Positions 48,301 through 57,668 of a stretch of 64,000 nt of DNA are shown piece after piece. Every line of letters begins with the position of its first letter. Position 1 is the stretch's first letter. A program made the translations under genes and the position numbers. Origin of the DNA: Acinetobacter equi (lineage in GTDB: Bacteria; Pseudomonadota; Gammaproteobacteria; Pseudomonadales; Moraxellaceae); assembly GCF_001307195.1 (NCBI RefSeq), contig NZ_CP012808.1, forward strand, positions 1,178,001 to 1,242,000. Reading direction: 5' to 3'. A model generated the notes under the pieces. That model saw only the letters and a program-made list of their open reading frames with translations. It had not been told where the DNA came from and made no database searches.

Positions 48301-49075
48301 ACATCAATTCCCAATGGGAACGGTTGCTGGTAACTTTCTACATGAAATTTTTGAGCATATTGATTTTCAAGACATGACATTTTGGTCGCTTGAAATTTAT
48401 CGACGTTTTAAAAATGATTATCCTGCATTATGGGCTGAACTACTTGAAAAATTTAATCAAAATTTTCCAGAACATCATGAAAATCAACTTATTGAGTTGA
48501 TGGTAAAATGGTTGGTAGATGTATTAGATACACCTTTATATCAAGATTTTCAATTGAAGAATCTTGAAAAAGGGCAACATTTAGCTGAATTCCCATTTTA
48601 TTTATCATTAGCTGATCATGTGTTGTCGACGAAACGAATTCATCAGCTGTTTTCCGATTATGGTATTTACATGCTGGATTTAAACGAAGCAAATTCAGCA
48701 CGTTATTTAACAGGTTCAATAGATTTAGTCTTCTTTGATGGTCAGCGTTATCAAATTGCAGATTATAAAAGTAACTTTTTAGGGACTGACCAATCTCATT
48801 ATGATTCTGAAAAAATTAAAGAAAATATGTCACATTCAAGTTATTGGTTACAGGCAGGATTATATTTAGTTGCCTTACATCGTTATTTGAAAGTTCAGCT
48901 AGATAACTATGATATTTATCAGCATTTGGGTGGTGCAACTTATTTATATTTGCGTGGTATGAATGGTCAAATGTTGCAAGGCTATCAGTATTGGCAACCC
49001 GAAGCTGAGTTTATTTTGCGACTTGATGCACTTTTAGGCACATATACTGAGGATAAACTAGTCAATATAGTCTGA
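45371..49075 (+). CDS. recB: Exodeoxyribonuclease V subunit beta (RecB)
   Basis: 1234 residues. 3'-5' helicase plus the single nuclease of RecBCD. Motif I EASAGTGKTYTL (about 27-38), TTFTRAAAAELKTRIR (motif Ia), motif II VDEFQDTN (about 415), GDPKQAIYGFRGGD (motif III), IHQSKGLEYKIVF (motif V) and WYVALTRA (motif VI). The C-terminal nuclease has GSIDLVFFDGQRYQIADYKS, with both Asp and the Lys intact. The assembled enzyme processes double-strand breaks and degrades foreign linear DNA. Confidence 0.97.
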   Translation: MNNNQAKNHISFEPIKDMQFEGLHWIEASAGTGKTYTLSSLMVRILLGKYLPHQVIATTFTRAAAAELKTRIRLRLIDTLKFFDDLQNKTSAEIQIILQQEKDPLFQKVLQDYLDKVDYAKERLKLVLDQLDELFVGTLDSFSQKILREFSFESGKIELAEITDDAKSYTYQLIHDVLREWIQAQPQNVINYLLLQQKLKSVDQYITIVENTLNFTSAHFQEVEAPKLDLEHFELAIDKLLQLDLNQIESLGEYYLEDGLHHNIIAKKWRTDHLMQKTLCLDLPELFEALRAQRSYALFAPHFSETLKRLSDLSTKKALNKCAENVLDTFNQHPVIVQLKGFFEQLQQLDVDLNLLDAYLKFYLSQQVKRRLPQLLQQKGETTFAQQIRTLSEALQGFQGQRFAQFIQAKYPLILVDEFQDTNQDQDDMLARIWRDAQRYTTGCMIMVGDPKQAIYGFRGGDMLTYNKARIDVLAKHGYQYSLRFNHRSTAHLVEVVDALFQRQMDFGEDVFYQPVEAGRQHAPLIDQHGENHLPLRWIMLEDKADEPIQVAWKIRELLNQSALGQLFLNNNGIHQKIIEDDIAILSKNHDGLDKAQYELERLGIRVNRPSKKSVLDSQIAKDVGALLTAIMHPYDEGKVKRALLTRLLNFKLKDLIELEQRAEGLSQFIADFDLIREMWLDKGFLTAWQFALNLFHIWENMVASQSRDNERAVVNLRHLTEVLSQHSEQYQGAQNLYQWYLKQLESPSEREWELERKLSNEAGIQLMTIHQSKGLEYKIVFLLGADKTFKEMGKTLNFSTETVINPATKQVEQYRVIAINDKALITDEAQKQHQQRAEAEQHRLWYVALTRASYRVYAMMSDTEGKSTTGLAFWRGQGEQIFQHSFSTNEEPLKERPSVIKEQQIQMIELHALTFPEQRFYPRSKTSFSALSQHLSRKQAIDALAAQIEKIESAEDEIHSVVEQEEECDKPIDWIKHQFPMGTVAGNFLHEIFEHIDFQDMTFWSLEIYRRFKNDYPALWAELLEKFNQNFPEHHENQLIELMVKWLVDVLDTPLYQDFQLKNLEKGQHLAEFPFYLSLADHVLSTKRIHQLFSDYGIYMLDLNEANSARYLTGSIDLVFFDGQRYQIADYKSNFLGTDQSHYDSEKIKENMSHSSYWLQAGLYLVALHRYLKVQLDNYDIYQHLGGATYLYLRGMNGQMLQGYQYWQPEAEFILRLDALLGTYTEDKLVNIV

Positions 49076-49138
49076 ATGTAACTATTTTTTACTATTAATA
49101 CAGTTAATTAGATTGTGGATAACTTTGAGGATAATTGT

Positions 49139-50899
49139 GTGGAAAACCATCAAAAAGTGCTTAAACAACAACCTGAAAGTCAATCCTTAGCATGGTTTTC
49201 AGTCTGGAGTGATTTTATTTCAAAATCACCATTTTCCACACAAGTATTAAGTGAAAAATCTTCAAAAGTGATACAGGATATTTTGGAAGCAATCACACGA
49301 GGAGATAGTTGTATTGATGCAACTCAAGAGGATATTCAAGCATTAGGTAATTTAGCTCTGCATAATCAGGAGCTTTCATCTACAAATGTAGCGCCATTTA
49401 TTTACGATCAGTATTTTCTTTATTTATACCGTTATTGGTCTTTAGAGGCATCTTTAGCACAACAAATTATTCGTTTAAAGCAACAAACTATTTTAGATAT
49501 TCCATATATGGATGTTGAGTTACTCTTTAGTGATGAGTATCAAAAAAATGCATTAAAAACAGTTATTAATAATAATTTAAGTATTATTACAGGTGGACCC
49601 GGAACAGGTAAAACGTATACTTTGTCACGTATTATTGCGCTATTAAATTATGCTCAACCAAATTTACGTATTGCAATGGCTGCCCCAACAGGAAAAGCCG
49701 CTCAACGAATGAAAGAGGCATTACAGAATTCTTTTAATGATTCTAATTTAGCAGAATTCTTAACACCTGAACTTAAACAAATTACACCTATTACGATTCA
49801 TCGGTTATTGGGTTTAGGGCACTCATCACATCCAAAATTCAATCTTAAACAGCCTTTACCTTATGATTTAATTGTAGTTGATGAAGCTTCAATGCTCGAT
49901 TTGAATTTAGCAAACATGCTTTTTTGTGCCATTCCAGATCAAGCACGTCTTATTTTATTAGGGGATGCGCAGCAATTAGCTTCTGTAGATGTCGGAAATG
50001 TTTTGGCAGATTTACAGAATATGGATGCATTGTCTGAAAATAGAATTAATTTAGTTAAAAGTCGTCGTTTTAAAGAAGGTGCTTTAATTGGGAAAATGGC
50101 GAAGTTTATTTTAAATGAGCACGCTGATTCAGATATTTTAGATAAATTTTCTAAAACGATTGTTCCTGCTGAAATATTAAAAGATATTCAAATCAATGCA
50201 GAAATGTCTGATGTCGTTCAATTGGAGTATTTACCACAAGATATTTCCAGCCATACTCATCTTTCAACATATTATGATCAGTTATTTTTAGGATTTAAAT
50301 CTTATAGTCAGGCAATTCAAAAATATTTAGAAAATGAATATTCCAATGCATCTTTATATCAAGTATTAGAAGCATTTGACCAATATAGAATTTTAACCGC
50401 AATTCGTCATTCATTATTTGGATTGGAGAGCCTAAATAGGCAAATCGAGCAACGCTTTTTAAGCAGTACTCAACAGCTTAAAATAGGGGATTGGTATGTT
50501 GGGCGCCCCGTGATGATGACATATAACGATTATCAACTCGGGTTATCCAATGGGGATATTGGTATTTGTTTAAAGCGAACTTCAGATTCTTCTACACCTT
50601 TTGAAGTTTATTTTCCAAGTCTAGAAAAATGGGTTCTTGCAAATCGGTTACCGAAGAATATTGAAACAGCATATGTCCTTACAATTCATAAATCACAAGG
50701 ATCTGAATTTAAGCATACAGCAGTTGTTTTAGATCAAAAGGCAAAAAATTTACTGAGTAAAGAATTAATTTATACTGCTATTACACGTGCTAAATCTGTA
50801 GTGAGTTTATTGGTAGATCAGGCAGCATTTGAGCAATCTATTAAAGTCGGAACAGTCAGAAAGAGTGGGTTGTTAAGTAAAATTAATCTACTGGATTAA
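49139..50899 (+). CDS. recD: Exodeoxyribonuclease V subunit alpha (RecD)
   Basis: 586 residues. 5'-3' SF1B helicase of RecBCD. Motif I GGPGTGKTYTLS, Walker-A-flanking AAPTGKAAQRM, motif II VVDEASMLDL, motif III GDAQQLASVDVG, and the C-terminal YVLTIHKSQGSEF and YTAITRAK motifs are intact. I start at the GTG at 49139, because TTGAGG lies eight bases upstream; an earlier in-frame GTG at 49115 has no ribosome-binding site. The 63-bp gap after recB holds no terminator, so recC-recB-recD should be one transcript. Confidence 0.95.
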   Translation: MENHQKVLKQQPESQSLAWFSVWSDFISKSPFSTQVLSEKSSKVIQDILEAITRGDSCIDATQEDIQALGNLALHNQELSSTNVAPFIYDQYFLYLYRYWSLEASLAQQIIRLKQQTILDIPYMDVELLFSDEYQKNALKTVINNNLSIITGGPGTGKTYTLSRIIALLNYAQPNLRIAMAAPTGKAAQRMKEALQNSFNDSNLAEFLTPELKQITPITIHRLLGLGHSSHPKFNLKQPLPYDLIVVDEASMLDLNLANMLFCAIPDQARLILLGDAQQLASVDVGNVLADLQNMDALSENRINLVKSRRFKEGALIGKMAKFILNEHADSDILDKFSKTIVPAEILKDIQINAEMSDVVQLEYLPQDISSHTHLSTYYDQLFLGFKSYSQAIQKYLENEYSNASLYQVLEAFDQYRILTAIRHSLFGLESLNRQIEQRFLSSTQQLKIGDWYVGRPVMMTYNDYQLGLSNGDIGICLKRTSDSSTPFEVYFPSLEKWVLANRLPKNIETAYVLTIHKSQGSEFKHTAVVLDQKAKNLLSKELIYTAITRAKSVVSLLVDQAAFEQSIKVGTVRKSGLLSKINLLD

Positions 50900-51151
50900 T
50901 TAATAATTTTTGCTAAATAAATAGACATTCTGTAAGAAAATGCTTACAAGGATTCAAGATATTTGCGCATGGATTAGCCCAATCTGATCTGAGAAGATAG
51001 CGCTATAAAATAATCTAGCAAGGAATGCTGGGTATAAATCGTAAAATTATAATATTAAGTTGAATAACAACGAACTTACAGTGACGTAAGGAATAGAGGA
51101 AATTACAGCCGCTAAGCCTTGTAGTTTTGGGAGAGACTACAAGGCTTTTTT
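50900..51151 (+). ncRNA. Candidate small RNA between recD and rpsO (unit 1)
   Basis: No ORF is supported in this stretch, yet it ends in a strong terminator. A small hairpin CTTAC/GTAAG sits at 51075-51090, before an unpaired GAGGAAA-type stretch and the terminator. The 5' end is unclear: TATAAA at 51004-51009 and TATAAT at 51048-51053 are possible -10 boxes, but no good -35 is paired with either. It could also be just a long recD 3' UTR. Confidence 0.45.
51114..51151 (+). terminator. Very strong intrinsic terminator, intergenic recD-rpsO
   Basis: Perfect 12-bp stem (AAGCCTTGTAGT/ACTACAAGGCTT) around a 10-base loop, then a T-run. It lies 215 bp after the recD stop, too far for an ordinary gene-end terminator. 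Confidence 0.93.
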
Positions 51152-51406
51152 ATATGTGAAATATATAATAATTTCAAAATGTTACATTGTTAAGTTGTGT
51201 AAAATATCCTACAAAGATATACGAAAATGTCTGTTTTTTATCTAGTATTTTAATGTAAAGATATGTAAACAAGGAAGTGTTGCTATATACAAGGATAGTT
51301 ATATAAAAACACAGCTTAAATGCTGAATAATAATTAAAAGAAAATAATAAAAATGAAAAAACAGCGCACATAAGGCAGCTTAGCACACCACTAGGCTGTC
51401 TTTTTT
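51152..51406 (+). ncRNA. Candidate small RNA between recD and rpsO (unit 2)
   Basis: A second stretch without supported ORF that ends in another strong terminator. A possible promoter is TTGTTA (51187-51192), 17 bp, TACAAA (51210-51215). The tiny ORF of six codons at 51353-51373 lacks a ribosome-binding site. Confidence 0.4.
51373..51406 (+). terminator. Second strong intrinsic terminator, upstream of rpsO
   Basis: AGGCAGCTTAG pairs with CTAGGCTGTCT (two G-U pairs) around CACACCA, followed by six T. It insulates the rpsO promoter from upstream transcription. Confidence 0.9.
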
Positions 51407-51596
51407 CATTTAGTTATATATTTAAATAAATTCGAAATATTTCTTTAAATATCTTTAGATTTATTATTTTTAGTTAAATGAAATATGCTGAAGTGCTCTG
51501 AGTTGAATAAAGTTGAAATATAAAGTTAATCCCGCATAAAAATATAAGAGTAATAAAATGTATGTTTTTAATACACATAGATTTATGGATTTAGTT

Positions 51597-51625
51597 TTGC
51601 AATTCCCCCGTATTTCCCTTAAAAT
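51597..51625 (+). promoter_or_regulatory. Promoter of rpsO-pnp
   Basis: TTGCAA (51597-51602), exactly 17 bp, TAAAAT (51620-51625). Transcription would begin near 51632, leaving a leader of about 84 bases. The leader holds an inverted repeat TCAATTG/CAATTGA at 51655-51672, a possible S15 autoregulatory element. Confidence 0.65.
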
Positions 51626-51715
51626 ATTGTACTTGCTGTAGTGATGCACGGCAGTCAATTGTTTTCAATTGATCAATATCGAAATTTTAAATCTTAAGCA
51701 TCTCGGAGAAATCGA

Positions 51716-51985
51716 ATGGCTTTAACAAATGCAGATCGCGCAGAGATCATCGCTAAATTTGCTCGTGCTGAAAATGACACTGGTTCACCAGAAGTTCAAG
51801 TTGCTCTTTTAACTGCTCAAATCAATGACTTACAAGGTCACTTTAAAGAGCATAAACACGACCACCATAGCCGTCGCGGTCTTATCCGTATGGTTAACCA
51901 ACGTCGTAAATTATTAGACTACTTAAATGGTAAAGATCATGGCCGTTATGTTGCTTTGATCGGTGCATTAGGTTTACGTCGTTAA
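51716..51985 (+). CDS. rpsO: 30S ribosomal protein S15
   Basis: 89 residues, the exact family length. Binds 16S rRNA at the three-way junction of helices 20-22 during central domain assembly. Conserved [45 protein letters not shown] and C-terminal GLRR are present. A GGAG ribosome-binding site precedes the ATG. In E. coli S15 represses its own mRNA via the leader; the inverted repeat upstream here may do likewise, but that is inference. First gene of rpsO-pnp. Confidence 0.98.
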   Translation: MALTNADRAEIIAKFARAENDTGSPEVQVALLTAQINDLQGHFKEHKHDHHSRRGLIRMVNQRRKLLDYLNGKDHGRYVALIGALGLRR

Positions 51986-52233
51986 TTCGATTGAAACTTT
52001 TTTTCGGGTTATTGCATGTTAAGTGCTGTATTACTGAAAATAAAAGAATGTCTAGTTTTTTCTAGATAATTGAGAGGGGGCGATGATTCGCTCCTTCTTT
52101 GTGTTTAAAAATAGTCTTTCTGGTGAGGTCGGCTTCTAAGTTTTGTCATTTATGTTTTATGCCCATAACTTATGGGCTAGTGAATGCTAAACCTTAGGGG
52201 TCTCCACTAGAATAAATTAGGAAACAAAAATAC
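51986..52233 (+). promoter_or_regulatory. rpsO-pnp intergenic leader with hairpins
   Basis: 248 bp with TCTAG/CTAGA (52051-52066) and a GGGGCGA/TCGCTCC hairpin starting near 52077. In E. coli the pnp leader is cut by RNase III and used for PNPase autocontrol; structures here could serve that, though the details differ. Confidence 0.4.
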
Positions 52234-54327
52234 ATGTCAATGTTTAATATTGTTCGTAAAGAATTCCAATATGGTCAGTATAATGTTGTATTAGAAACTG
52301 GTCGTGTTGCTCGTCAAGCAAATACAGTTGTAATCACAATGGGGGGCGTAACTGTATTAGTTGCAGTTGTTGCTCAACCTACAGCTAAAGCGGGTCAAGA
52401 CTTTTTTCCGCTTACAGTAAACTATCAAGAAAAACAATATGCTGCTGGTCGTATTCCTGGTGGATATGGTAAGCGTGAAGGTCGTGCTTCAGAAGCAGAA
52501 ACTTTAATTTCACGTTTAATTGACCGCCCAATTCGTCCATTGTTCCCAGAAGGTTACTATAACGAAATTCAAGTGACAGCAACGGTTATCTCTTCTGATA
52601 AAACTATGGATGCTGACATTGCTGCAATGTTAGGTACATCGGCTGCATTGTCAATTGCTGGTACACCTTTCCGCGGTCCAATCGCAGGTGCACGTGTTGG
52701 TTTAATCAACGGTGAGTATATTCTTAACCCTAATCACGAACAGTTAAAAGAGTCGGATCTTGATCTTGTGGTTGCAGGTACTGAATCTGCGGTATTGATG
52801 GTTGAGTCTGAAGCGAAAGAGCTTTCAGAAGACCAAATGCTTGGTGCTGTATTGTTCGGTCATGACGAAATGCAAATTGCAATCCAGGCGATTAAAGAAT
52901 TTGCTGCAGCTGCGGGCGCAACAGAATCAACTTGGATCGCTCCTGCGAAAAATGAAGTGCTTCTTGCTCAATTAAAAGAAGCATTTGAAGCGAAGATTTC
53001 TGAAGCATACACAATCGCTGTTAAGCATGAGCGTTATGCAGCACTTGATGCACTTCACGCTGAAGCTGTAGCTCAATTTGTTCCTGAAGATGATGAAACA
53101 GGTATTGCAGACGAAGTAAACGAGTTATTTGAAGATCTTAAATATCGTACTGTACGCGACAATATTTTATCTGGTAAACCACGTATTGATGGTCGTGATA
53201 CAGAAACTGTTCGTGCACTTGATGTACAAGTTGGTGTGCTTGATCGTGCACATGGTTCAGCATTATTCACACGTGGTGAAACTCAAGCATTAGTAACAAC
53301 TACGCTTGGTAATACACGTGATGCACTAATGGTTGATACACTTGCTGGTACAAAAACTGATAATTTCATGTTGCACTATAATTTCCCTGCATACTCTGTG
53401 GGTGAAACTGGTCGTGAATCAGGTCCTAAACGTCGTGAAATTGGTCACGGTCGTCTAGCACGTCGTGGTGTTCAAGCAGTTCTTCCACCAGCAGATCGCT
53501 TCCCGTACGTAATTCGTATCGTATCAGACATTACTGAATCTAATGGTTCATCTTCAATGGCTTCTGTATGTGGTGCTTCTTTATCACTTATGGATGCAGG
53601 TGTTCCACTTAAAGCTCCAGTTGCTGGTATCGCAATGGGTCTAGTGAAAGAAGGCGAGCGTTTCGCAGTTCTTTCTGACATCCTAGGTGATGAAGATCAC
53701 CTTGGTGATATGGACTTTAAAGTAGCAGGTTCTGCAAATGGTATTACTGCACTTCAAATGGATATCAAGATAGAAGGTATTACTGAAGAGATCATGGAAG
53801 TTGCATTGAACCAAGCATATGCTGGTCGTATGCATATCCTTAATGCGATGAATCAAGTGATTTCACGTGCTCGTCCAGAAATTTCAATGCATGCGCCAAC
53901 ATTCCAGGTAATCAACATCAATCCTGATAAGATCCGTGATGTAATTGGTAAAGGTGGTGCGACAATCCGTCAAATCACTGAAGAAACTAAAGCTGCAATT
54001 GATATTGAAGACAACGGTACAGTTCGCGTATTTGGTGAAACAAAAGCTGCTGCTCAAGCTGCAATTGCAAAAATCCAAGCGCTTACTGCAGAAGTTGAAC
54101 CGGGTACAATTTACGCTGGTAAAGTTATTCGTATTGTGGAATTTGGTGCGTTCGTAAACATCCTTCCAGGTACTGATGGTTTACTTCACATTTCTCAAAT
54201 CTCTAACGAGCGTATTGCAAACGTTGCAGACGTATTGAAAGAGGGCCAGGATGTAAAAGTACAAGTTGCAGATGTAGACAACCGTGGTCGTATTAAATTA
54301 ACAATGAAAGATATTGAACAAGCTTAA
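52234..54327 (+). CDS. pnp: Polyribonucleotide nucleotidyltransferase (PNPase)
   Basis: Phosphorolytic 3'-5' exoribonuclease, trimeric, component of the RNA degradosome. Two RNase PH domains (about 10-220 and 310-545) with the phosphate-binding [13 protein letters not shown] and [18 protein letters not shown] catalytic Asp region in the second. A KH domain ([16 protein letters not shown], about 563-578) and an S1 domain (about 620-692) follow. The length of 697 is usual. A strong terminator follows the stop codon. Confidence 0.97.
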   Translation: MSMFNIVRKEFQYGQYNVVLETGRVARQANTVVITMGGVTVLVAVVAQPTAKAGQDFFPLTVNYQEKQYAAGRIPGGYGKREGRASEAETLISRLIDRPIRPLFPEGYYNEIQVTATVISSDKTMDADIAAMLGTSAALSIAGTPFRGPIAGARVGLINGEYILNPNHEQLKESDLDLVVAGTESAVLMVESEAKELSEDQMLGAVLFGHDEMQIAIQAIKEFAAAAGATESTWIAPAKNEVLLAQLKEAFEAKISEAYTIAVKHERYAALDALHAEAVAQFVPEDDETGIADEVNELFEDLKYRTVRDNILSGKPRIDGRDTETVRALDVQVGVLDRAHGSALFTRGETQALVTTTLGNTRDALMVDTLAGTKTDNFMLHYNFPAYSVGETGRESGPKRREIGHGRLARRGVQAVLPPADRFPYVIRIVSDITESNGSSSMASVCGASLSLMDAGVPLKAPVAGIAMGLVKEGERFAVLSDILGDEDHLGDMDFKVAGSANGITALQMDIKIEGITEEIMEVALNQAYAGRMHILNAMNQVISRARPEISMHAPTFQVININPDKIRDVIGKGGATIRQITEETKAAIDIEDNGTVRVFGETKAAAQAAIAKIQALTAEVEPGTIYAGKVIRIVEFGAFVNILPGTDGLLHISQISNERIANVADVLKEGQDVKVQVADVDNRGRIKLTMKDIEQA

Positions 54328-54340
54328 TTGTTCATGACTT

Positions 54341-54370
54341 AAAAAAGCCCGCATTTTGCGGGCTTTTTTT
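54341..54370 (+). terminator. Terminator of rpsO-pnp
   Basis: AAAAAAGCCCGC and GCGGGCTTTTTT pair around ATTTT, with extra T. Confidence 0.95.
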
Positions 54371-54375
54371 ATATA

Positions 54376-54600
54376 TTATGAAGATTTTTCTTCCGCATGC
54401 TTTAACATGACATAAATTTCATCTTTAAGTTTCAATTTTTTACGCTTTAATACATCAATTTCATCAGAGGTACTTGTGACTACATCTTTTTCTAGACGTA
54501 AAATTTCATGATCTAATGTATTATGTTCATCAAAAATTTTTGCAAAATGAGCATTTTCTTGTTTCAGTTGGCTAATTAAACTTCTGTATTCGGGAAACAT
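54376..54600 (-). CDS. YdcH/DUF465 family protein
   Basis: 74 residues, all helical. Starts with MFPEYRSLISQLKQENAHFAKIF and has the family HNTLDHEI turn and the DEIDVLKRKKLKLKDEI C-terminal helix, a pattern of two antiparallel coiled-coil helices. Function of the family is unknown. GGAG ribosome-binding site present (AAGGAGAAAAT before ATG). It is a close paralogue of the gene at 54889. A possible transcriptional unit with it is interrupted by a terminator. Confidence 0.88.
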   Translation of the reverse strand: MFPEYRSLISQLKQENAHFAKIFDEHNTLDHEILRLEKDVVTSTSDEIDVLKRKKLKLKDEIYVMLKHAEEKSS

Positions 54601-54837
54601 ATTTTCTCCTTGTTATATCTTAATTAAATAATATTAATTAAGTGATAAAGATTAATAAAAATAATCTATTTATACATCCTAATAAAAAATCATATTGGAA
54701 AGCTAATTATAATATGTATCTGGATGTTAATATTTTGTATAACAAAATCATTTATTTTATGCCTTAAAATTTTTAGAAAAGAGTTTGTAAGGCTCAAATA
54801 AAAGTTATATTTTTAGATGTTGTTTTTTGTAGATAAT

Positions 54838-54880
54838 AATAAAAACCAATAACTTTAAATATTCTAAAATTATTGGTTTT
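54838..54880 (-). terminator. Terminator between the two YdcH genes
   Basis: On the minus strand AAAACCAATAA and TTATTGGTTTT pair across a 17-base loop, with five T at the end. Confidence 0.7.
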
Positions 54881-54888
54881 GACATGAA

Positions 54889-55161
54889 TTATTGATTTTG
54901 AGATGCTTTAAGTATTTTATACATCTCATCTTTAATTTTAAGCTTTTTGCGCTTTAAAACTTCAATATTGTCATTAATTTGATTCACTGGATTTTGTTCC
55001 AATGAAATAATTTGCTTGTCGAGTTCCTCATGATTCTCGAACATTTTTGCAAAATGTGGATTATCTTCCCTGAGTGTGGCAATCACATCTTTAAATTCAG
55101 GGAACATATTTTTATATTTTTTATTACAGTCTTTCATTTTCATCAGTGTCAAAATCCTCAT
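54889..55161 (-). CDS. YdcH/DUF465 family protein, second copy
   Basis: Up to 90 residues. From residue 19 it aligns with the copy at 54376: MFPEFKDVIATLREDNPHFAKMF, the HEELDKQI turn and NIEVLKRKKLKIKDEMYKIL. The start is uncertain: ATG at 55161, 55143 or 55107. The last gives a 72-residue protein matching the family, but no clear ribosome-binding site separates the options. Function unknown. Confidence 0.82.
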   Translation of the reverse strand: MRILTLMKMKDCNKKYKNMFPEFKDVIATLREDNPHFAKMFENHEELDKQIISLEQNPVNQINDNIEVLKRKKLKIKDEMYKILKASQNQ

Positions 55162-55224
55162 AAAAAATCAGATGATAAGGGGGACTCATATGTTTATAAG
55201 CATATGAGCTATGACGAATTGCAT

Positions 55225-55557
55225 TTAATTTGGATGCAAATATTTTACTTTTCGACGTAAGTGTTGTACTTCATCAATGAGATCTAACATCATTGCAACA
55301 GCAGTTAAACTAGCATTAAAATCTCGTTGTAAACGATATGCACGAAGTGCGATAGTGACATCTTCGCCAAAAAACTGATGAACACGTTCATCTGGACGAT
55401 CGGGTAAAATATCATATTCGAGCAGTTGTAAAACCCATTCAGGGCTTTGCCCACAAGCTTCTGCAAAATGATTTAAATCGAAAGATATGTTTTCATCTAC
55501 GATTTGAGCTTCAATGCAATCGCCACAGACAATTTCACGATAATGTATAGTTGTCAT
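55225..55557 (-). CDS. cbpM: Chaperone modulator CbpM
   Basis: 110 residues from the ATG at 55557, which has an AAGGAGC ribosome-binding site; an upstream ATG at 55608 would overlap cbpA and lacks one. MerR-like helical protein that binds the J-domain of CbpA and blocks it. Family features: the LNHFAEACGQSPEWVLQLLEYDIL helix-turn-helix-like part and RLQRDFNASLTAVAMMLDLIDEVQHLRRKV C-terminal helix. Ten bp after cbpA, as in E. coli. Confidence 0.9.
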   Translation of the reverse strand: MTTIHYREIVCGDCIEAQIVDENISFDLNHFAEACGQSPEWVLQLLEYDILPDRPDERVHQFFGEDVTIALRAYRLQRDFNASLTAVAMMLDLIDEVQHLRRKVKYLHPN

Positions 55558-55567
55558 GATTTGCTCC

Positions 55568-56515
55568 TTAAGATTGACGAGGCTTAAAGTGAGTAAATGC
55601 ATCTGCAAATACTTGATAAGCAGCTTGTTCTGCTTCAGTGTTTGCAGGTGGATTTACAATATTAAGTAACAAATAAAGATGACCGGGAGTCTTGCTTGGA
55701 ATTCCTTTATCTTTTAGTCGCAATTGCTGTCCTGTACGACTATTTTTAGGTAAATTTACTTGTACTTTATTTCCTGCTGGAGTCTGAATTTCAATTGCTT
55801 GACCTAAGGCTGTTTCCCAAGGTGCAACATCAATTGATTGATAGATATCAGCGCCATCTACACGAATTTTTTCTGTGTGTTTGTAACGTATTTCAATATA
55901 TAAATCGCCATTCGTACCTCCATTTATACCTGTTTGTCCTTGTCCTGACAATCTTATTTGTTGTCCATCCTTCATCCCTTTTGGAATTTTAACTTCTAAG
56001 GTTTTACGTTGTACTTCAGCTTCTCCATATGCATTTAATGTTGGAATTTGCAAAGTAATATTCTGTGTTGAACCATGAAAGGCAATATCTAAATCGATGT
56101 CTAGGCTTGCATGTTGATCATCGCCTTTGAAACTTCTATGTTGTTGTCTTTGGTCTCTTTGATATCCATAATCGGAACCGCCAAATCCTGTACCAAAGCG
56201 TCCAAAAAGATCTTCAAACCCTGAGAAATCATATTGTTCATGATTGCCTTGAGTATTTTGATAATATTGATTTGAACCTGAATCAAAATGATTAAATCCA
56301 TTTGGATGTTCTAATTCAAAATCGTATTGCTTTTTCTTTTCATCATTACTAAGGGTGTCGTATGCAACGTTGATTTCTTGCATTTTTTCTTCGGCATCGA
56401 CTTCTTTGCTAATATCAGGATGATATTTTCGTGCTAATTTACGATAAGCCTTTTTGATTTGTTCAGGTGTTGCATCTTTTTTAACACCTAGTATTTCATA
56501 AAAATTTTTTGCCAT
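55568..56515 (-). CDS. cbpA: DnaJ-family co-chaperone CbpA
   Basis: 315 residues. J-domain (about 1-70) with the HPD motif at 37-39, a Gly/Phe/Ser/Gln-rich linker (about 75-135), and two beta-rich C-terminal substrate-binding domains (about 140-300). No Cys-rich zinc finger, so type II (CbpA) rather than DnaJ. Activates DnaK ATP hydrolysis. Forms a two-gene operon with its inhibitor cbpM. Confidence 0.93.
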   Translation of the reverse strand: MAKNFYEILGVKKDATPEQIKKAYRKLARKYHPDISKEVDAEEKMQEINVAYDTLSNDEKKKQYDFELEHPNGFNHFDSGSNQYYQNTQGNHEQYDFSGFEDLFGRFGTGFGGSDYGYQRDQRQQHRSFKGDDQHASLDIDLDIAFHGSTQNITLQIPTLNAYGEAEVQRKTLEVKIPKGMKDGQQIRLSGQGQTGINGGTNGDLYIEIRYKHTEKIRVDGADIYQSIDVAPWETALGQAIEIQTPAGNKVQVNLPKNSRTGQQLRLKDKGIPSKTPGHLYLLLNIVNPPANTEAEQAAYQVFADAFTHFKPRQS

Positions 56516-56701
56516 TTGGGATTCTTAAAATTATTAAGTAATACCTTTATTATTACCACAATAATTGTATAAAAAATTAGCATTATCTGAGTTAATCTTT
56601 ACGAATCATGACAATGTAACATTAGATTAATAATCGTAAGTATCTTTGGGGGGAAATAATAAAAAATGAATAGTTGTATAAAATTTATGGTCTTTTGAAG
56701 T

Positions 56702-56728
56702 AAAAAAGGATGGAAAACTCCATCCTTT
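56702..56728 (-). terminator. Terminator of hslO
   Basis: On the minus strand AAAGGATGGA and TCCATCCTTT form a perfect stem with a 4-base loop, with extra T after it. Confidence 0.9.
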
Positions 56729-56742
56729 GGATCAAACTTAAA

Positions 56743-57618
56743 TTAACTTAAATGTTCACCAAATAAGCCTAAAGCTTGTTCTGCTGTAAATGTATATTTG
56801 GCATTACAGAATTGGCAATCCATTGAAATTGGATTTTGATGTTCTAACGTTTCACGTACTGCAGAAACACCAATTTGTTGAAGTGCAGTTTCACAGCGTT
56901 CTTTAGAACATGTACAACCAAATTTTAATGTTTCAACTTCAGGTAAACGAACTTCTTCTTCGTTATATAGACGATATAGAATTTCATTTGCCTCGAGTTG
57001 GGTTAACTCATCTGCTTTCAATGTTTCGGTTAACATTGTAAGTCTTGGCCATAAATCTTCATCAACTCGTTTTTGTTCTTCCTCATTATTACGAGGTAAA
57101 AGTTGAATAAGTAAACCACCAGAAGTTTGTTCATTACTTGCAAGAACAATACGTGTTGGAATTTGTGCAGATAAGTCATAATACTGCATTAAACAACCTG
57201 CCAGAGTAGGCTGGTCTAGCGGTACAATACCTTGGTAACGTTCACCAAATTCAGGTTCAATATTAATAAATAAAACAGGGCTGATTAAAGAAGATAATAC
57301 AGTGCTACTGTCATCTGCTTGCGTGAATCTAGAATCAAACTCATAATCTGCTAATGCACGAACTTCGCCTAAGTGATTACACTCAGCCATAGCCCATTTG
57401 AAGCTACCAGAAGCTTGAATTTGTAAGCTAATACGACCTTTAATTTTAAGTGTACTTGCTAATAAAGCTGTTGCACTGAGCATTTCACCTAACAGAATTT
57501 TTACTGCTGGCATATAATCACGTTGTGCCAAAATCGTTTGTAAAGCTTCTTCAAGATGAACGACTTCACCACGAACAGGGCTATCTTCAATAAAAAAGCG
57601 TTGGCGTAAATCAGACAT
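56743..57618 (-). CDS. hslO: Redox-regulated chaperone Hsp33
   Basis: Holdase activated by oxidative unfolding. I start at the ATG at 57618 because ATGGAGAA lies just upstream, giving 291 residues that begin SDLRQRFF; an ATG four codons earlier overlaps this site. The C-terminal redox switch has C-x-C (GCTCSKERC region) and CxxC (DCQFCNAKY), about 235-275, with all four zinc cysteines. The usual partner genes are absent; monocistronic. Confidence 0.96.
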   Translation of the reverse strand: MSDLRQRFFIEDSPVRGEVVHLEEALQTILAQRDYMPAVKILLGEMLSATALLASTLKIKGRISLQIQASGSFKWAMAECNHLGEVRALADYEFDSRFTQADDSSTVLSSLISPVLFINIEPEFGERYQGIVPLDQPTLAGCLMQYYDLSAQIPTRIVLASNEQTSGGLLIQLLPRNNEEEQKRVDEDLWPRLTMLTETLKADELTQLEANEILYRLYNEEEVRLPEVETLKFGCTCSKERCETALQQIGVSAVRETLEHQNPISMDCQFCNAKYTFTAEQALGLFGEHLS

Positions 57619-57668
57619 AAAATTCTCCATAACCCCGTTTAAATGGTGATGATTTGTAAAAAGACAAG

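Noticed and set aside
41675..50899. AddAB-type or phage-encoded nuclease
   Set aside because: Motifs and order fit chromosomal RecC-RecB-RecD, all three complete.
51353..51373. Six-codon leader peptide just before the second terminator, suggesting attenuation
   Set aside because: No ribosome-binding site, no runs of regulatory codons, and no biosynthetic gene follows (rpsO has its own promoter).
55185..55208. Hairpin CTCATATG/CATATGAG as cbpM terminator
   Set aside because: No T-run on the minus strand after it, so termination is not supported.
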